Assembly: GCF_000444995.1 (NCBI RefSeq)
Contig: NC_022050.1
Coordinates: 138,422 to 202,421 of the forward strand
DNA from: Paracoccus aminophilus JCM 7686
GTDB taxonomy: Bacteria; Pseudomonadota; Alphaproteobacteria; Rhodobacterales; Rhodobacteraceae
Reading direction: 5' to 3'
Length of the DNA: 64,000 nucleotides
Shown here: piece after piece, positions 27,399 through 36,608 of the stretch
Numbering within the stretch: position 1 is the first letter of the stretch
Layout of the letters: every line of letters starts with the position of its first letter
Notes under the pieces: generated by a model
What the model saw: only the letters and a program-made list of their open reading frames with translations
Databases searched by the model: none
What the model was told of the DNA's origin: nothing
Made by a program: the position numbers and the translations under genes

Positions 27399-27503
27399 TC
27401 GGAAAATTGTCTCCGCTCATTCGAATATGCGGCACTCTGGCAGGTCTGGCTGCGCCGCGCCCCGTTCGTTCAGAGGGGGAAAAGCCGGAAAGACTGTGGC
27501 AGT

Positions 27504-28034
27504 ATGGGCCTCAGGGGCTATTCTGCCCCGTTCAACGGCAATTTTCAGCGGAACACTTCCTTGTTCAATCTTCGCATATTGGCAGCCGCCCTCCTGATGT
27601 CGCCCGTTCTTGCCAGCCCGTCGCAGGCCCAGGACATCTATTATGAGCTTGATGGCGGGGTGGTTTCGGGAGGGCTTTATGCCGATGCGATCATGGAACT
27701 GCCGGTGCATGAGCTCTTCACCAACACTGCGGTGACCGAAGGCGTTCAGCATTTCGAGGGCCCCTTGATGCGCGATGTGCTGGGCGAGTTGCGGCGGGAG
27801 GAGGGAGAACTGGTCATCCTCGGCGCGCTGAACGGCTATGAAATCGAAGTGCCGATGGAGGATTTCCACCGCTTCGACGTGGTCCTTGCCCATAGTATGA
27901 ACGGCGAGCGGCTAAGCCCACGCGACAAGGGGCCGTATTGGATCGTCTATCCCCGCGATCAGCATCAGGAGTTGCAGGATATCCGCTATGACACCCGCTG
28001 GGTCTGGCAGCTGAACCGGATCGAGATCCGGTGA
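27504..28034 (+). CDS. Periplasmic molybdopterin-oxidoreductase-like (PF00174-like) protein
   Basis: 176 residues from the ATG at 27504; a TTG about 20 codons later would give a tighter signal peptide (LFNLRILAAALLMSPVLASP). The mature part has ELPVHELFTNTAV, GPLMRDVLGEL, then MNGERLSPRDKGPYWIVYPR, the pattern of short sulfite-oxidase-type molybdopterin-binding domains without a conserved cofactor Cys. Such proteins often sit beside sensor kinases and may serve as periplasmic sensors. Its stop overlaps the kinase GTG start, so the genes are coupled. Confidence 0.75.
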   Translation: MGLRGYSAPFNGNFQRNTSLFNLRILAAALLMSPVLASPSQAQDIYYELDGGVVSGGLYADAIMELPVHELFTNTAVTEGVQHFEGPLMRDVLGELRREEGELVILGALNGYEIEVPMEDFHRFDVVLAHSMNGERLSPRDKGPYWIVYPRDQHQELQDIRYDTRWVWQLNRIEIR

Positions 28035-29824
28035 CCCGGCTCCCGCGCCAACTGCTCGGGGTTGTCCTGCCGCTTTTGACCATTGCCGTCTTTGCGACCG
28101 TGCTGGCATTTTCCTACCGGCAGCTTACGGTTGCGCAAAGCACGCTGCGGATCGAGATCACCCAGAATATGCTCTGGGTAATCTCCCGCGCCGAAGCCGC
28201 GCATCTGCGGCTGGCCGAGGCCACGGCCCATGCCGGCACGGGTGACAGGGCCGAGTTGCACGAAAAGCTGGATATCTGGTTCAGCACGGCACGGGTGCTG
28301 CTGGATGAGCCGCAGCGCTCGCGGATGTTGCATCTGGGACTGGCTGACACGCTTGCGGCGTTGGAAGAAGCAGGACCACAGCTTGAGGCCGATATTGCCC
28401 AGCTGCTGCGGGGCGATGTCTCGGCGAAAGACAGGCTTCAAATGGTACTTCAACCCCTGACACGCCAGCTCGGGCGGGCGGCGAACCGGGCGATGGTGGC
28501 GGAATGGAACGACATAGGCGCCCAGCTGGACGAGACCGCCAGCCGGATGCGCCAGATTGGCCTGTCACTCGGGGTGATTGCGCTGGCGGGCGGGGTGCTG
28601 ATCCTGACGCTTGTGCTGACTGCCCGGTCCTCGAACCGCAGGGCCGCGCAGTTGCAGGCCGAGCGGGCGTTTTCTCAGCTGCTGGTCAGCGCCGGGGATC
28701 GCGGCGTCGTGGCTTTCGATGCGGCGGGAAGATGTTCGCTCTGGAACGAGGTGATGGAAAAGCTGCTCGGCACCCGTGCCAGGGATGCTCTCGGGCGGGT
28801 GCCGGATGAAATCAGCGGCCTTTTCGCCACGGAACAGGTCGGGGCGCTGCTTTCCGACATCATGGGCGGGCGGGCGCGGGTATCGCTGGACCAACCGGTG
28901 TTCGGGCCGGATGGCGGCCCGCCCGCCTATGTCGACCTGATGGGCTTTCCGCTGCGGTCCGAGGGTCAGGTGATCGGCGCTGTGCTGATCGCATCGGATG
29001 TGACCGAACGCCATGATGCGCAGCGCGAACTGGCCCGGCACCGCGACCATCTGGAGGCAGAGGTTGCGCACCGCACCGAAGAGCTGGATGCAGCGCTGAC
29101 GCGCGAACGCGCTTCGCTGGAGATCTACCGCAACTTCGCCGCCATGGTCTCGCATCAGTTTCGCACGCCGCTGGCGGTGATCGATTCCGGTCTGCAACGC
29201 CTGATCCGGCGAGGCGGCAGCGCCGATCCGGATGAGATCGGCGAACGCGCCACCCGCGCGCGCGGCGCTGTGGCGCAACTGGTGCGGCTGGTGGAAAGCA
29301 TTCTTGATGCGGCGCGCCTTGATGCCGGCCAGATGACCCGCAATGCGCACCAGCTTGATATTGCAGAGCTGGTGAAGACCATTGTCTCACGTGAAGGTCA
29401 AAGCCTTTCTCCGGTCCATATAGAAACCGGGGCCACGCCCGCCAATGTCACCGGAGATGCCACCCAGATCGAGCATATCCTGCTCAACCTTCTGACCAAC
29501 GCCCGCAAATATACAGGGGCGGGCCTGCCGATCCGCGTCACCATCAGCGCGGAGGACGGGCAGGTGCAGGTCACGGTGGCGAACCGGGGCCGGATCGTTG
29601 CCAAAGACCGGCCGCATGTCTTTGATCGCTACTATCGCGGCGGCGGAGTCGAGGGGATCGGCGGCATCGGCCTTGGCCTTTACATGGCGCGCAGCCTGGC
29701 GCGGATCCAAGGTGGTGATCTGGCTTTGCTGGATCCGCCCGAGGATGGAAACGTGGATGAGGTGGTCTTTGCGCTTACCCTTCCCGCAACCGACCCGGAA
29801 AGGAGCGACAATGCGAGGATCTGA
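28031..29824 (+). CDS. Membrane sensor histidine kinase with PAS domain
   Basis: 597 residues starting with GTG. First membrane helix about 8-28, helical periplasmic sensor of ~150 residues, second helix about 178-200, PAS domain about 215-330 ending in ASDVTER, coiled coil, HisKA with phospho-accepting His375 (VSHQFRTPL), then HATPase with N-box (NLLTNARKYTG) and GGIGLGLYMAR. It should phosphorylate the response regulator that follows; the regulator start lies inside the last codons, with AGGAG placed upstream. The signal is probably read together with the upstream molybdopterin-like protein. Confidence 0.9.
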   Translation: MTRLPRQLLGVVLPLLTIAVFATVLAFSYRQLTVAQSTLRIEITQNMLWVISRAEAAHLRLAEATAHAGTGDRAELHEKLDIWFSTARVLLDEPQRSRMLHLGLADTLAALEEAGPQLEADIAQLLRGDVSAKDRLQMVLQPLTRQLGRAANRAMVAEWNDIGAQLDETASRMRQIGLSLGVIALAGGVLILTLVLTARSSNRRAAQLQAERAFSQLLVSAGDRGVVAFDAAGRCSLWNEVMEKLLGTRARDALGRVPDEISGLFATEQVGALLSDIMGGRARVSLDQPVFGPDGGPPAYVDLMGFPLRSEGQVIGAVLIASDVTERHDAQRELARHRDHLEAEVAHRTEELDAALTRERASLEIYRNFAAMVSHQFRTPLAVIDSGLQRLIRRGGSADPDEIGERATRARGAVAQLVRLVESILDAARLDAGQMTRNAHQLDIAELVKTIVSREGQSLSPVHIETGATPANVTGDATQIEHILLNLLTNARKYTGAGLPIRVTISAEDGQVQVTVANRGRIVAKDRPHVFDRYYRGGGVEGIGGIGLGLYMARSLARIQGGDLALLDPPEDGNVDEVVFALTLPATDPERSDNARI

Positions 29825-30875
29825 CGATAAAGGGTTGATCCTTTGCATCGACGATGAGGTCGACCTGCTGCGTGATCTGGCCGAGGAACTGCGCGAGGCA
29901 GGCTATGGCGTGATCGAGGCCAGCAACGGGGCCGAGGCTCTGGATCAGCTGGAGGAGGTGCAGCCGGACCTGATCCTTTGCGATATCTCGATGCCGGGGA
30001 TGAATGGCCACGCGTTGCTGCAAGCGGTGAAGGCTGCGGGCGGAAGCAATGCGGCGGCACCCTTTGTCTTCCTGACCGCGCTGGCGGAACGGGAACAGAT
30101 CATCGAGGGTAAGCGCCTCGGTGCCGACGATTATCTGATCAAGCCGATCGACTATGACCTGATGCTGGCCACGGTCGAGGCACGGCTGCGCCAGATCCGG
30201 CTCTGGCCCGCGCGGGCGGCCATCCCCATACCATGGGCTGCTTCTGACCGGCCCGAGGCGCTGGCGGTTCTTGATCTGCTGGCGGTCGGCGTCATCCTGA
30301 CCGATGCCGGGCGCCGGGTGCATTTCGTGAATGCGGCGGCCAGAGGCATCCTGCAAGATACGGGCGCGCTCATCACCGAAGGGGCGCTCAGCGCCACAGA
30401 CGACAGCGAAAGCCGGAAGCTCGGATCATGGCTGCAGCAGATCGCGCAGGAGGGGCCGGACAGCGGTGTCAGCCCGCTCGCCCTGCCCTGCCCGGACGGA
30501 GAGCGAAGCCTTTCTCTGCTCGGAGTGCCGTTTCAGGCGAATGGACACGCGGCCCGGATCGCGATCTTTCTCGGCGACCGCCAGAAGCCGCCGCTGCCGC
30601 GCGCCGAGACGCTTTCCGCGCTCTATGGCCTGACCCCGACCGAGGCCCGGATTGCGCTGCTTCTCGCCAGTGGAGACAAACCGGCAGCCATTGCGACCGC
30701 CCTCGGCGTCTCTGCAACCACCGTCGCCTTCCATCTGCGCAACATATTCGAGAAGACGGGTGCAGACCGGCAGGCGACGCTGGTCGGTATCCTCTTCGCT
30801 TGCCCGGCGATATCGGAAGCGTCATCGCTTCCTGTTGCCGAGGTCAATCGAACAGACCGCTGCGGCACCGAGTGA
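29811..30875 (+). CDS. Response regulator with REC, PAS-like and LuxR-type DNA-binding domains
   Basis: 354 residues from the ATG at 29811, with AGGAG at 29801. REC domain about 8-125 with Asp58 (LILCDISMPGMNG) and the conserved Lys in YLIKPID. The middle (about 145-280) resembles a PAS domain (LLAVGVILTDAGRRVHFVNA). The C-terminal helix-turn-helix (LTPTEARIALLLASGDKPAA then VSATTVAFHLRNIFEKTG) is LuxR/FixJ type. The gene overlaps the kinase by 14 bp. Targets are unknown; the divergent VWA operon and the triad itself are candidates by position only. Confidence 0.9.
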   Translation: MRGSDDKGLILCIDDEVDLLRDLAEELREAGYGVIEASNGAEALDQLEEVQPDLILCDISMPGMNGHALLQAVKAAGGSNAAAPFVFLTALAEREQIIEGKRLGADDYLIKPIDYDLMLATVEARLRQIRLWPARAAIPIPWAASDRPEALAVLDLLAVGVILTDAGRRVHFVNAAARGILQDTGALITEGALSATDDSESRKLGSWLQQIAQEGPDSGVSPLALPCPDGERSLSLLGVPFQANGHAARIAIFLGDRQKPPLPRAETLSALYGLTPTEARIALLLASGDKPAAIATALGVSATTVAFHLRNIFEKTGADRQATLVGILFACPAISEASSLPVAEVNRTDRCGTE

Positions 30876-30891
30876 ACGTCCGGACGTTTGC

Positions 30892-31035
30892 TCAATGTTT
30901 TCCTGCTCCTTCAAGCAGTTTCAGAAAAGCCTGCCTCACATCTTGCGGTAGCGCAAAATATGCCTTTAGCAGGTCGCTGAAATAGTCGCTGAGCCGGAAC
31001 GCTTTCCCGTCATCGGGTCCGGTTCGACTGATGGG
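30892..31035 (-). pseudogene. Unrecognised 3' gene fragment
   Basis: A minus-strand frame of 47 codons (KAFRLSDYFSDLLKAYFALP then QDVRQAFLKLLEGAGKH and stop) has good codon use and amphipathic helical character. It has no start: a stop codon lies just upstream at 31036. It directly follows the broken istA sequence, so it is probably the tail of a host gene whose 5' part was removed with the IS21 insertion. Family unknown. Confidence 0.35.
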
Positions 31036-31089
31036 TCATGTCTGTCGGCGCGTCCACGGCTCGCTTCTGTGTCCATGTTTCCCTTCATG

Positions 31090-32392
31090 CCCCCAGCGAA
31101 GGCCTCCAGGAGCCGCAGGATCTGGACATATTCGCGCCGCCCCTGGCGGTTCATCCGCACCTCCATCAGGCGGCGCAAGGTGGCGAACTCCTCCGGCAGG
31201 TCCCAGCCCTGCAACGGGGCCGCCTGATCCAACGCGTTGATCTTCTGCTCGATCAGCGGAAGGTAATGAATCGGGTCGAAGACGAGTTCATCGCGATCCC
31301 AGCATCGGGGATGCGGGCGATCACCTCACCGCGGCAGCCGATCACCACCTCATGGATGTATCCCCGGATCCAGACATCCTGATGGCCGTGCGCGACCGGC
31401 ACCGAGTAATCATTGGTCTTGTAGCGCACCAGAGATTGCGACGAGACCCGGCCATTGTCCTGGTCGCAGGCATCGAACGGCGCCGCCGGGAGGGCGCGCA
31501 TCCCAGCAAGGTCACGTTGCAATCTCTCGCCGATCGTCTCGCTTTCGCCCCGCAGGACGGCACGCTGACGTTTGAGGCATTGTTCCTCCAGCCAGAGGTT
31601 GAACGCCTCCCAAGTGTCAAACGCCGGCATCGGCACCATGAAGTTGCGCCGCGAGTAGCCCACCAAGCCTTCGACATTGCACTTATCGTTGCCCTTGCCA
31701 GGCCGGCCATAGCGATCCCGGATCAGGTAATGCGACAGGAACCCGCTGAACAGTGATGCCCGCTTGCGCGTCCCGTCCGGCAGGATCTTTGCCACCAGGC
31801 ACCGGTCGTTGTCGTAGAGCACAGACTGGGGAACCGCGCCGAAGAACGCGAAGGCATGGATGTGGCCATCCACCCAGGCCTCGGCCACTGCTGCAGGATA
31901 AGCCCGGACATAACAGCCATCGCTGTGCGGGAGGTCCAGAACGAAGAAGTGCGCCTTCTGCTCAACACCACCGATCCGGACCAAAGCCTCGCCGAAGTCG
32001 GCCTGAGCGTGACCCGGCGGATGCGACAGCGGCACGAACACCTCCTGGCCACGTCGTTCCCGCTCCCGGATGTAGTCTTCGATGATCGTATAGCCGCCGG
32101 TGAAGCCACACTCATCGCGAAGCCGGTCAAACACCCGCTTCGCTGTATGCCGCTGCTTGCGCGGCATCGTTCGGTCCGCTTCCAGCCAGCCATCGATGAT
32201 CGGGAGGAACGGATCGAGCTTAGGACGTCGGATCTCCGCCTGACGTCGATAACCCGGCGGAACCGAAAACGACATCATCTTCCGAACCGTGTCCCGCGAC
32301 ACGTTGAACACCCGCGTCGCTTCCCGCTGACTCATGCCATCCGCACAAGCCTGACGAACTCTCAGATATAGCTCCACGCTGTAAATCCCCAC
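31090..32392 (-). mobile_element. istA: IS21 family istA, frameshifted remnant
   Basis: From 32392 on the minus strand, 379 codons encode IstA: helix-turn-helix (GMSQREATRVFNVSRDTVRK), the DDE core (GHAQADFGEALVRIGG; LYDNDRCLVAK) and YKTNDYSVPVAHGH. Near 31317 one base is missing relative to the expected frame (ARHPRCWDRDELVFDPIHYL). The rest (LIEQKINALDQAAPLQGWDL to RLLEAF) continues in another frame to about 31095. istB is absent. The element is dead. Its outer end probably includes the repeats at 32429-32494. Confidence 0.85.
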
Positions 32393-32428
32393 GCCCTCCC
32401 TGCAAACGCAGAAAGGGAAAAGTGGACG

Positions 32429-32494
32429 ACTTTTAAACCGCCCGCAGCCGCATCATGCCGCCGCTTCCGTGGACGAATTTCGCACCGCCGTTCT
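32429..32494. repeat. Terminal repeats of the IS21-type element
   Basis: Two direct copies of GTGGACGA(C/A)TTT, about 50 bp apart, lie upstream of istA. IS21-family ends characteristically carry multiple short repeats like these. The rest of 32393-32616 holds no gene. Confidence 0.5.
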
Positions 32495-32616
32495 CATACT
32501 CAAAGGGCGCAGGTAATGAAGCCCTGCACCCCTTGTATGACATCGCAATCTACTTAGGCAGATCTTAAGTTCTGACTCAATGGGCCTGCTAATAGGACAT
32601 TCTCTAGAAAATAGTC

Positions 32617-33261
32617 CTACCGGGGCGCGCCAATTGGCTGGATATAGGTCACGATCGAGTTTGAGGGCAGTTCCAACGCCTCTGCGATGGCCTGCCGGTT
32701 GGCTGCGCCACCAATCAGGCAGGTGCCCAAGGCTTCGGCAACGCAGGCCAGATAGACATTTTGCGCTGCGACTGCTGCATTGACATGCGCACCCACAGCC
32801 AGAGCCTGATCGTCAGCACCTTCTGCGGCTGCGCGCAACTTTTCGCCGTCCGAGACGTAAATCAGCAGGGCGGGTGCACGCGATACAAAGGCGCTGTCCG
32901 AGGAAATCGCCCGGATATCCGTATCGCTTACCTTGTCCAGGGTGTTCGTCTCATGGGCATGTCTGAACAGCCCCTCGGCGGTCGCGAGGTAGATCACTGT
33001 ATCATGCCCCGACCGCCAGGAAGGCGCGGTCTGGCCGCCGCTGTCCGGTCGGTTCACGCCGTTTGCTGCCCAAAGCAGCCGCAACAGGGCATCCTGCGCC
33101 ACAGGGGCCGAGCCGAAACGTCGCACGGATTGGCGGCCCTCAAGCGCTGCTTGAAGTGTCACATCCCCGATGGCGGCGGATGCTGGAACGACGGTGGCGG
33201 CCAGCGCCATTGGGGCTGCGGCGGATGTCGCCAGAAAGCGACGGCGGTTCAGGTCATTCAT
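32617..33261 (-). CDS. Tat-exported nitroreductase family protein
   Basis: 214 residues from the ATG at 33261, preceded by GGAGAG. The N-terminus has a twin-arginine motif (NRRRFLATSAAAPMALA). The mature part shows nitroreductase/SagB-type features: LEGRQSVRRFGSAPV (FMN phosphate-binding Arg), LLRLLWAANGVNRPDSGGQT and LGTCLIGGAANRQAIAEALE. Such flavoenzymes bind FMN and reduce diverse substrates; a periplasmic one is unusual. It follows the CBS gene by 25 bp on the minus strand, at the end of the displaced nqr segment, so it may accept electrons linked to that respiratory complex, which is inference. Confidence 0.8.
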   Translation of the reverse strand: MNDLNRRRFLATSAAAPMALAATVVPASAAIGDVTLQAALEGRQSVRRFGSAPVAQDALLRLLWAANGVNRPDSGGQTAPSWRSGHDTVIYLATAEGLFRHAHETNTLDKVSDTDIRAISSDSAFVSRAPALLIYVSDGEKLRAAAEGADDQALAVGAHVNAAVAAQNVYLACVAEALGTCLIGGAANRQAIAEALELPSNSIVTYIQPIGAPR

Positions 33262-33286
33262 GGCTTTCTCTCCTCTTTGAAACTGT

Positions 33287-33688
33287 TCAGCGCCACTGCA
33301 GTGACAGCGCACGCAGCACATCGGTACGGCTGACCTGTCCGAGTAGCCTGCCTTCTTCGACCACCGGGAAGCGGCGGAAGGCGGACTTGACGAACCGCTC
33401 CGCGGCAGAAACGAGATCCAGATTTGCGTCAAAGACCTCAAGTTCAGTCGACATCAGATCGGCAACCGTGCCGCCCCATTCTTTGTAATAGGCGGCGGAA
33501 AGCGCAGCTTTCAGACCATCGCGCTTTGAGAGTACCCCCACGAGATTGCCTTCGTCGTCCAGGACGCATGCGCCGGAAACTCCGGCATCGAGCAGGGTCG
33601 TGATGGCACGGATGATCTCAGTCTCCGGGCTCAGGGTGACCAGGTCGGTCACCATGTAATCCCTGACGCGGGCGATCGTGTCACTCAT
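33287..33688 (-). CDS. Tandem CBS-domain protein
   Basis: 133 residues from the ATG at 33688, with GGGGGAC upstream. Two CBS modules: MVTDLVTLSPETEIIRAITT to LVGVLSKRDGL, and VADLMSTELEVFDANLDLVS to LLGQVSRTDVLRAL. Paired CBS domains bind adenine nucleotides and often sense energy state. Its start overlaps the end of nqrM by 8 bp, so it belongs to the nqr unit, where it could regulate or stabilise the complex. No published link to NQR is known to me. Confidence 0.85.
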   Translation of the reverse strand: MSDTIARVRDYMVTDLVTLSPETEIIRAITTLLDAGVSGACVLDDEGNLVGVLSKRDGLKAALSAAYYKEWGGTVADLMSTELEVFDANLDLVSAAERFVKSAFRRFPVVEEGRLLGQVSRTDVLRALSLQWR

Positions 33689-33845
33689 GCTTGTCCCCCT
33701 TTCTTTTCGGGCAGGCGTGACAGGCGTTCTGACAGGCAAGCCCGCCGCACGATCCCCTGATCGGCGTACGCCGGAACATGACGCCCAAGCTCAGCCCCAA
33801 CATGGCAAGAGCAAAGATCAGTAATGTGAACACCAGTGTCTGCAT
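33681..33845 (-). CDS. nqrM: Na+-NQR maturation protein NqrM
   Basis: 54 residues: one N-terminal membrane helix (TLVFTLLIFALAMLGLSLGV) and a cysteine cluster GSCGGLACQNACHAC (Cys33, 38, 42 and 45) with a basic tail. This is the NqrM (DUF539) pattern. NqrM is needed to place the iron site between NqrD and NqrE during assembly. It starts 10 bp after apbE and overlaps the CBS gene by 8 bp. It is slightly shorter than the Vibrio protein and is easily missed in annotation. Confidence 0.88.
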   Translation of the reverse strand: MQTLVFTLLIFALAMLGLSLGVMFRRTPIRGSCGGLACQNACHACPKRKGDKHE

Positions 33846-33854
33846 CGCCGGCTC

Positions 33855-34787
33855 CTATCTTATCAGACGTGCGGCGAATGCCGCGTTATGGCGTGCGCGT
33901 AACCCATTGCCGTCGCGGATCAGGAAAAGCGCCCCAAGGTTCTGGGCCTCTGCAAAGGCGATCCCTTGGTTTTCGCCCATCACCATCAGCGCGGTCGCCA
34001 TCGCATCGGCGCGCATCGCATCGGGGGCAATGACGGAAACCGAGGCGATGCCGTTCGACACCGGTTGCCCGGTTGCAGGGTCAATCACATGCGACCAGCG
34101 CCGCCCGCCATGATAGAACCCGTTGATGGCATCGCCCGAGGTCGCCACGGCATTTGAGGACAGGCGGATGCGGCTATGCACACTGCCCGTCAGCGGATTG
34201 AGGATACCAACGGGCCAATTGCCATAGGCACGGATTTCGCCGCCGATTTCGACGATGAAATCATCTGTTTCCTGCGCCAGTATGTCCGTCAGTTTGTCCA
34301 CTGCAAAACCTTTAGCGATGCCGCAAAGATCAAGCGTTACCGGCGCGTCGGCTGTCAGCTGGCCCCCCTCGCAGCGGATGGCCTGCCACGCGCCTGCGCG
34401 GAATGTGCCCCGGATTGGGCCAAAGCCATAGCGATGCACGGCGGGACCCACGCTGGGGTCGCAGGCTCCGCCGCTCGTAGCAGCCACCGCTAGTGCGGCC
34501 CGCGTCACATGTTCGAAATCCACAGAAACCGAAATCGTCCGTAATCCGGTATTGAAGCGTGACAGGGCGCTATCCGGGAGAAAGGGGCTCATCTCGGTAT
34601 CTATGGCGGTAAGAGCGGTGCGAATGCGGTCGGTAATGGCAACCGGATCGCGTAGCACTGCAGAAATGACGGTCCAGGTGGTGCCGAATGCACGCCCCGA
34701 AAGACGGGTTCGGCTGCCTGCGAATGCCGGCAGCGGCAGGCCAGCAAGGGCGATCCCGAACAATACGCTGCGGCGGGTCGGTCGCAT
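33855..34787 (-). CDS. apbE: FAD:protein FMN transferase (flavin transferase)
   Basis: 310 residues from the ATG at 34787, 4 bp after the nqrF stop; an in-frame ATG upstream would overlap nqrF. The signal peptide (RRSVLFGIALAGLPLPAFAG) has a twin-arginine look. ApbE motifs: FGTTWTV near the start, LDLCGIAKGFAVDKL, GGEIRAYG, and DAMRADAMATALMVMG near the end. The enzyme transfers FMN from FAD to Thr or Ser of extracytoplasmic targets, here presumably NqrC and possibly NqrB. Its place in the operon is the usual one after nqrF. Confidence 0.92.
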   Translation of the reverse strand: MRPTRRSVLFGIALAGLPLPAFAGSRTRLSGRAFGTTWTVISAVLRDPVAITDRIRTALTAIDTEMSPFLPDSALSRFNTGLRTISVSVDFEHVTRAALAVAATSGGACDPSVGPAVHRYGFGPIRGTFRAGAWQAIRCEGGQLTADAPVTLDLCGIAKGFAVDKLTDILAQETDDFIVEIGGEIRAYGNWPVGILNPLTGSVHSRIRLSSNAVATSGDAINGFYHGGRRWSHVIDPATGQPVSNGIASVSVIAPDAMRADAMATALMVMGENQGIAFAEAQNLGALFLIRDGNGLRARHNAAFAARLIR

Positions 34788-34791
34788 CGGC

Positions 34792-36009
34792 TCAGATCCC
34801 GAAATCGTCATTGTGAATGTCCTCCGGTTCGACACCGCAATCGTCCAGCACGGCTCGCACCGCTTGGATCATCAGGGGCGGGCCGCAAAGATAGTATTCG
34901 CAATCCTCGGGGGCAGAGTGATCCTTCAGATAACTGACATAGGCCACGTCATGCACGAACCCGGTGGCGCCTTGCCAGTCGTCACCTCTTGAGGGTTGCG
35001 ACAGTGCGGGCGTCCAGCGGAAATTCGGATGTTGCCGGGCGAGTTCTTCGAACTCATCGGCATAGAACAGCTCTGCCTTTGAGCGAGCCCCATACCAGAA
35101 GCTGATCTGACGCCCGGTCCCGGCGCTAAGCTGTTCATGGATCATCGCCCGCAATGGTGCCATGCCGACGCCGCCGCCGATAAAGACCATCTCTTTTTCC
35201 GTGTCTTGCACGCGGAATTCGCCGTAGGGACCAGCGATTTCGACCACATCCCCCGGCTTCAAACCGAACAGCCATGACGAAACAATCCCGGGCGGCACAT
35301 CTGGATTTCCGGGTGGCGGCGTTGCCAGCCGGATGTTCAGTACGACCGAACCCTCGTCCTGCGGACGTGAGGCGACCGAATAGGCGCGCGAGACCGGCGC
35401 TGCGGACTGTGCCACAAGATCAAGGATGCCCAGCCGTTCCCATTCCTCACGGAACGCTGCGGGCTGGTTGATATCGGAATAGGCGCGACGATAGGTAGGG
35501 GCGGTCACCTGAACGAAGTTTCCCGCTTGGAAATCGAATGAGGCACCTTCGGGCAGAGCCAGGGCGATTTCGCGGATCAGGGGCGTCAGACTGGTAATGC
35601 TAGTTACGCGGCAGATATGGCTGACCGAACCCAGCACGTCCTCGGGTACGTTTACGGCCATATCTCCGCGCACCGTAACCTGACAAGCCAGCCGCACGCC
35701 TGCTCGCAGATCTGCAGGGGAAAGCCGCGCAGTCTCGGTCGCCAGCGGCCCCTGCGTGCCGGTGACGCCCGAGACCCGGCATAGGCCACAGGTGCCCTGT
35801 CCGGCACAGCCAGATGGGACAGGCACGCCGGCCCCGTTCAGCAGGTCTAGCAGTTTCTCGTTACTTTGCCCGTCGATCCGGCGCTGGCCGTTCAGGGTGA
35901 GCACCACTGGGCGTGAGGGCAGCAGCTGGGCGCGGGCTTTCTGTAAGGCCCAGGCCAGCAGGATGGTCAGCCCGGTCAGAAATATCAGGGCGAACAGGAT
36001 CTCGGTCAC
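34792..36009 (-). CDS. nqrF: Na+-NQR subunit F, NADH-oxidising subunit
   Basis: 405 residues. N-terminal membrane helix ([20 protein letters not shown]); ferredoxin domain with Cys68, 74, 77 and 109 in the C-x5-C-x2-C...C pattern for 2Fe-2S; FAD-binding RAYSVAS; NADH-binding [14 protein letters not shown]; and C-terminal YYLCGPPLM. NqrF takes electrons from NADH and starts the electron path through the complex. The start overlaps the end of nqrE by 4 bp. Length is normal (Vibrio 408). Read-through from tnpA of Tn3 copy 2 could now drive it. Confidence 0.95.
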   Translation of the reverse strand: MTEILFALIFLTGLTILLAWALQKARAQLLPSRPVVLTLNGQRRIDGQSNEKLLDLLNGAGVPVPSGCAGQGTCGLCRVSGVTGTQGPLATETARLSPADLRAGVRLACQVTVRGDMAVNVPEDVLGSVSHICRVTSITSLTPLIREIALALPEGASFDFQAGNFVQVTAPTYRRAYSDINQPAAFREEWERLGILDLVAQSAAPVSRAYSVASRPQDEGSVVLNIRLATPPPGNPDVPPGIVSSWLFGLKPGDVVEIAGPYGEFRVQDTEKEMVFIGGGVGMAPLRAMIHEQLSAGTGRQISFWYGARSKAELFYADEFEELARQHPNFRWTPALSQPSRGDDWQGATGFVHDVAYVSYLKDHSAPEDCEYYLCGPPLMIQAVRAVLDDCGVEPEDIHNDDFGI

Positions 36010-36608
36010 GGCAGACTGACCCCCACGAATGCGGAAAAGCCCATCGACATGATCCCGGCGACTATGAAGGCGGCGCCAAGCCCTTCGAGCCCACGCGGCA
36101 TATCAGCATAGCGCAGCCGCTCGCGAATGGCGGCAAATGCGGTGATCGCAAGCGCCCAACCAATGCCGGTGCCGATACCGTACACCGTGCTTTGCGTCAG
36201 ATCGTAGTCACGCTCGACCATGAAAAGACTACCGCCAATGATCGCGCAGTTGATGGCCAGCAGCGGTAGATAGATCCCCATGGCGGCATGCAGCGCGGGC
36301 GCATAACGGTCCAGAACCATTTCCAGCACCTGTACCATAGCGGCGACGATGCCTAGAAAGGTAATCAGTCGCAGGAAGTTCAGATCGAGATCGCCAAATC
36401 CGACCCATGCCAGCGCGCCGGGTGCCAGTACCCACGCGTAAAGCAGGTGATTGAGAGGCACCGACAGACCCTGCACCACGATCAGCGAGATGCCGACGCC
36501 AAAGGCAGTCTTCACCTGCCGTGACACCGCAAGAAAGGTGCACATGCCTAGGAAGAACGACAGTGCGAGGTTTTCCTCAAAAATGGAACGCTGGAAGAGG
36601 TCGATCAT
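36006..36608 (-). CDS. nqrE: Na+-NQR subunit E
   Basis: 200 residues, six membrane helices. Cys23 ([12 protein letters not shown]) and Cys121 ([11 protein letters not shown]) match the residues that, with two of NqrD, bind the intramembrane iron centre. NqrE and NqrD are inverted-topology homologues. The gene overlaps nqrD by 4 bp and nqrF by 4 bp, so translation is coupled. Length matches Vibrio NqrE (198). Confidence 0.95.
   Translation of the reverse strand: MIDLFQRSIFEENLALSFFLGMCTFLAVSRQVKTAFGVGISLIVVQGLSVPLNHLLYAWVLAPGALAWVGFGDLDLNFLRLITFLGIVAAMVQVLEMVLDRYAPALHAAMGIYLPLLAINCAIIGGSLFMVERDYDLTQSTVYGIGTGIGWALAITAFAAIRERLRYADMPRGLEGLGAAFIVAGIMSMGFSAFVGVSLP

Noticed and set aside
26325..27503. 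Long plus-strand extension before the molybdopterin-like protein
   Set aside because: The frame is open but antisense to the membrane protein and VWA genes, with no coding character. The real start is at 27504 or slightly later.
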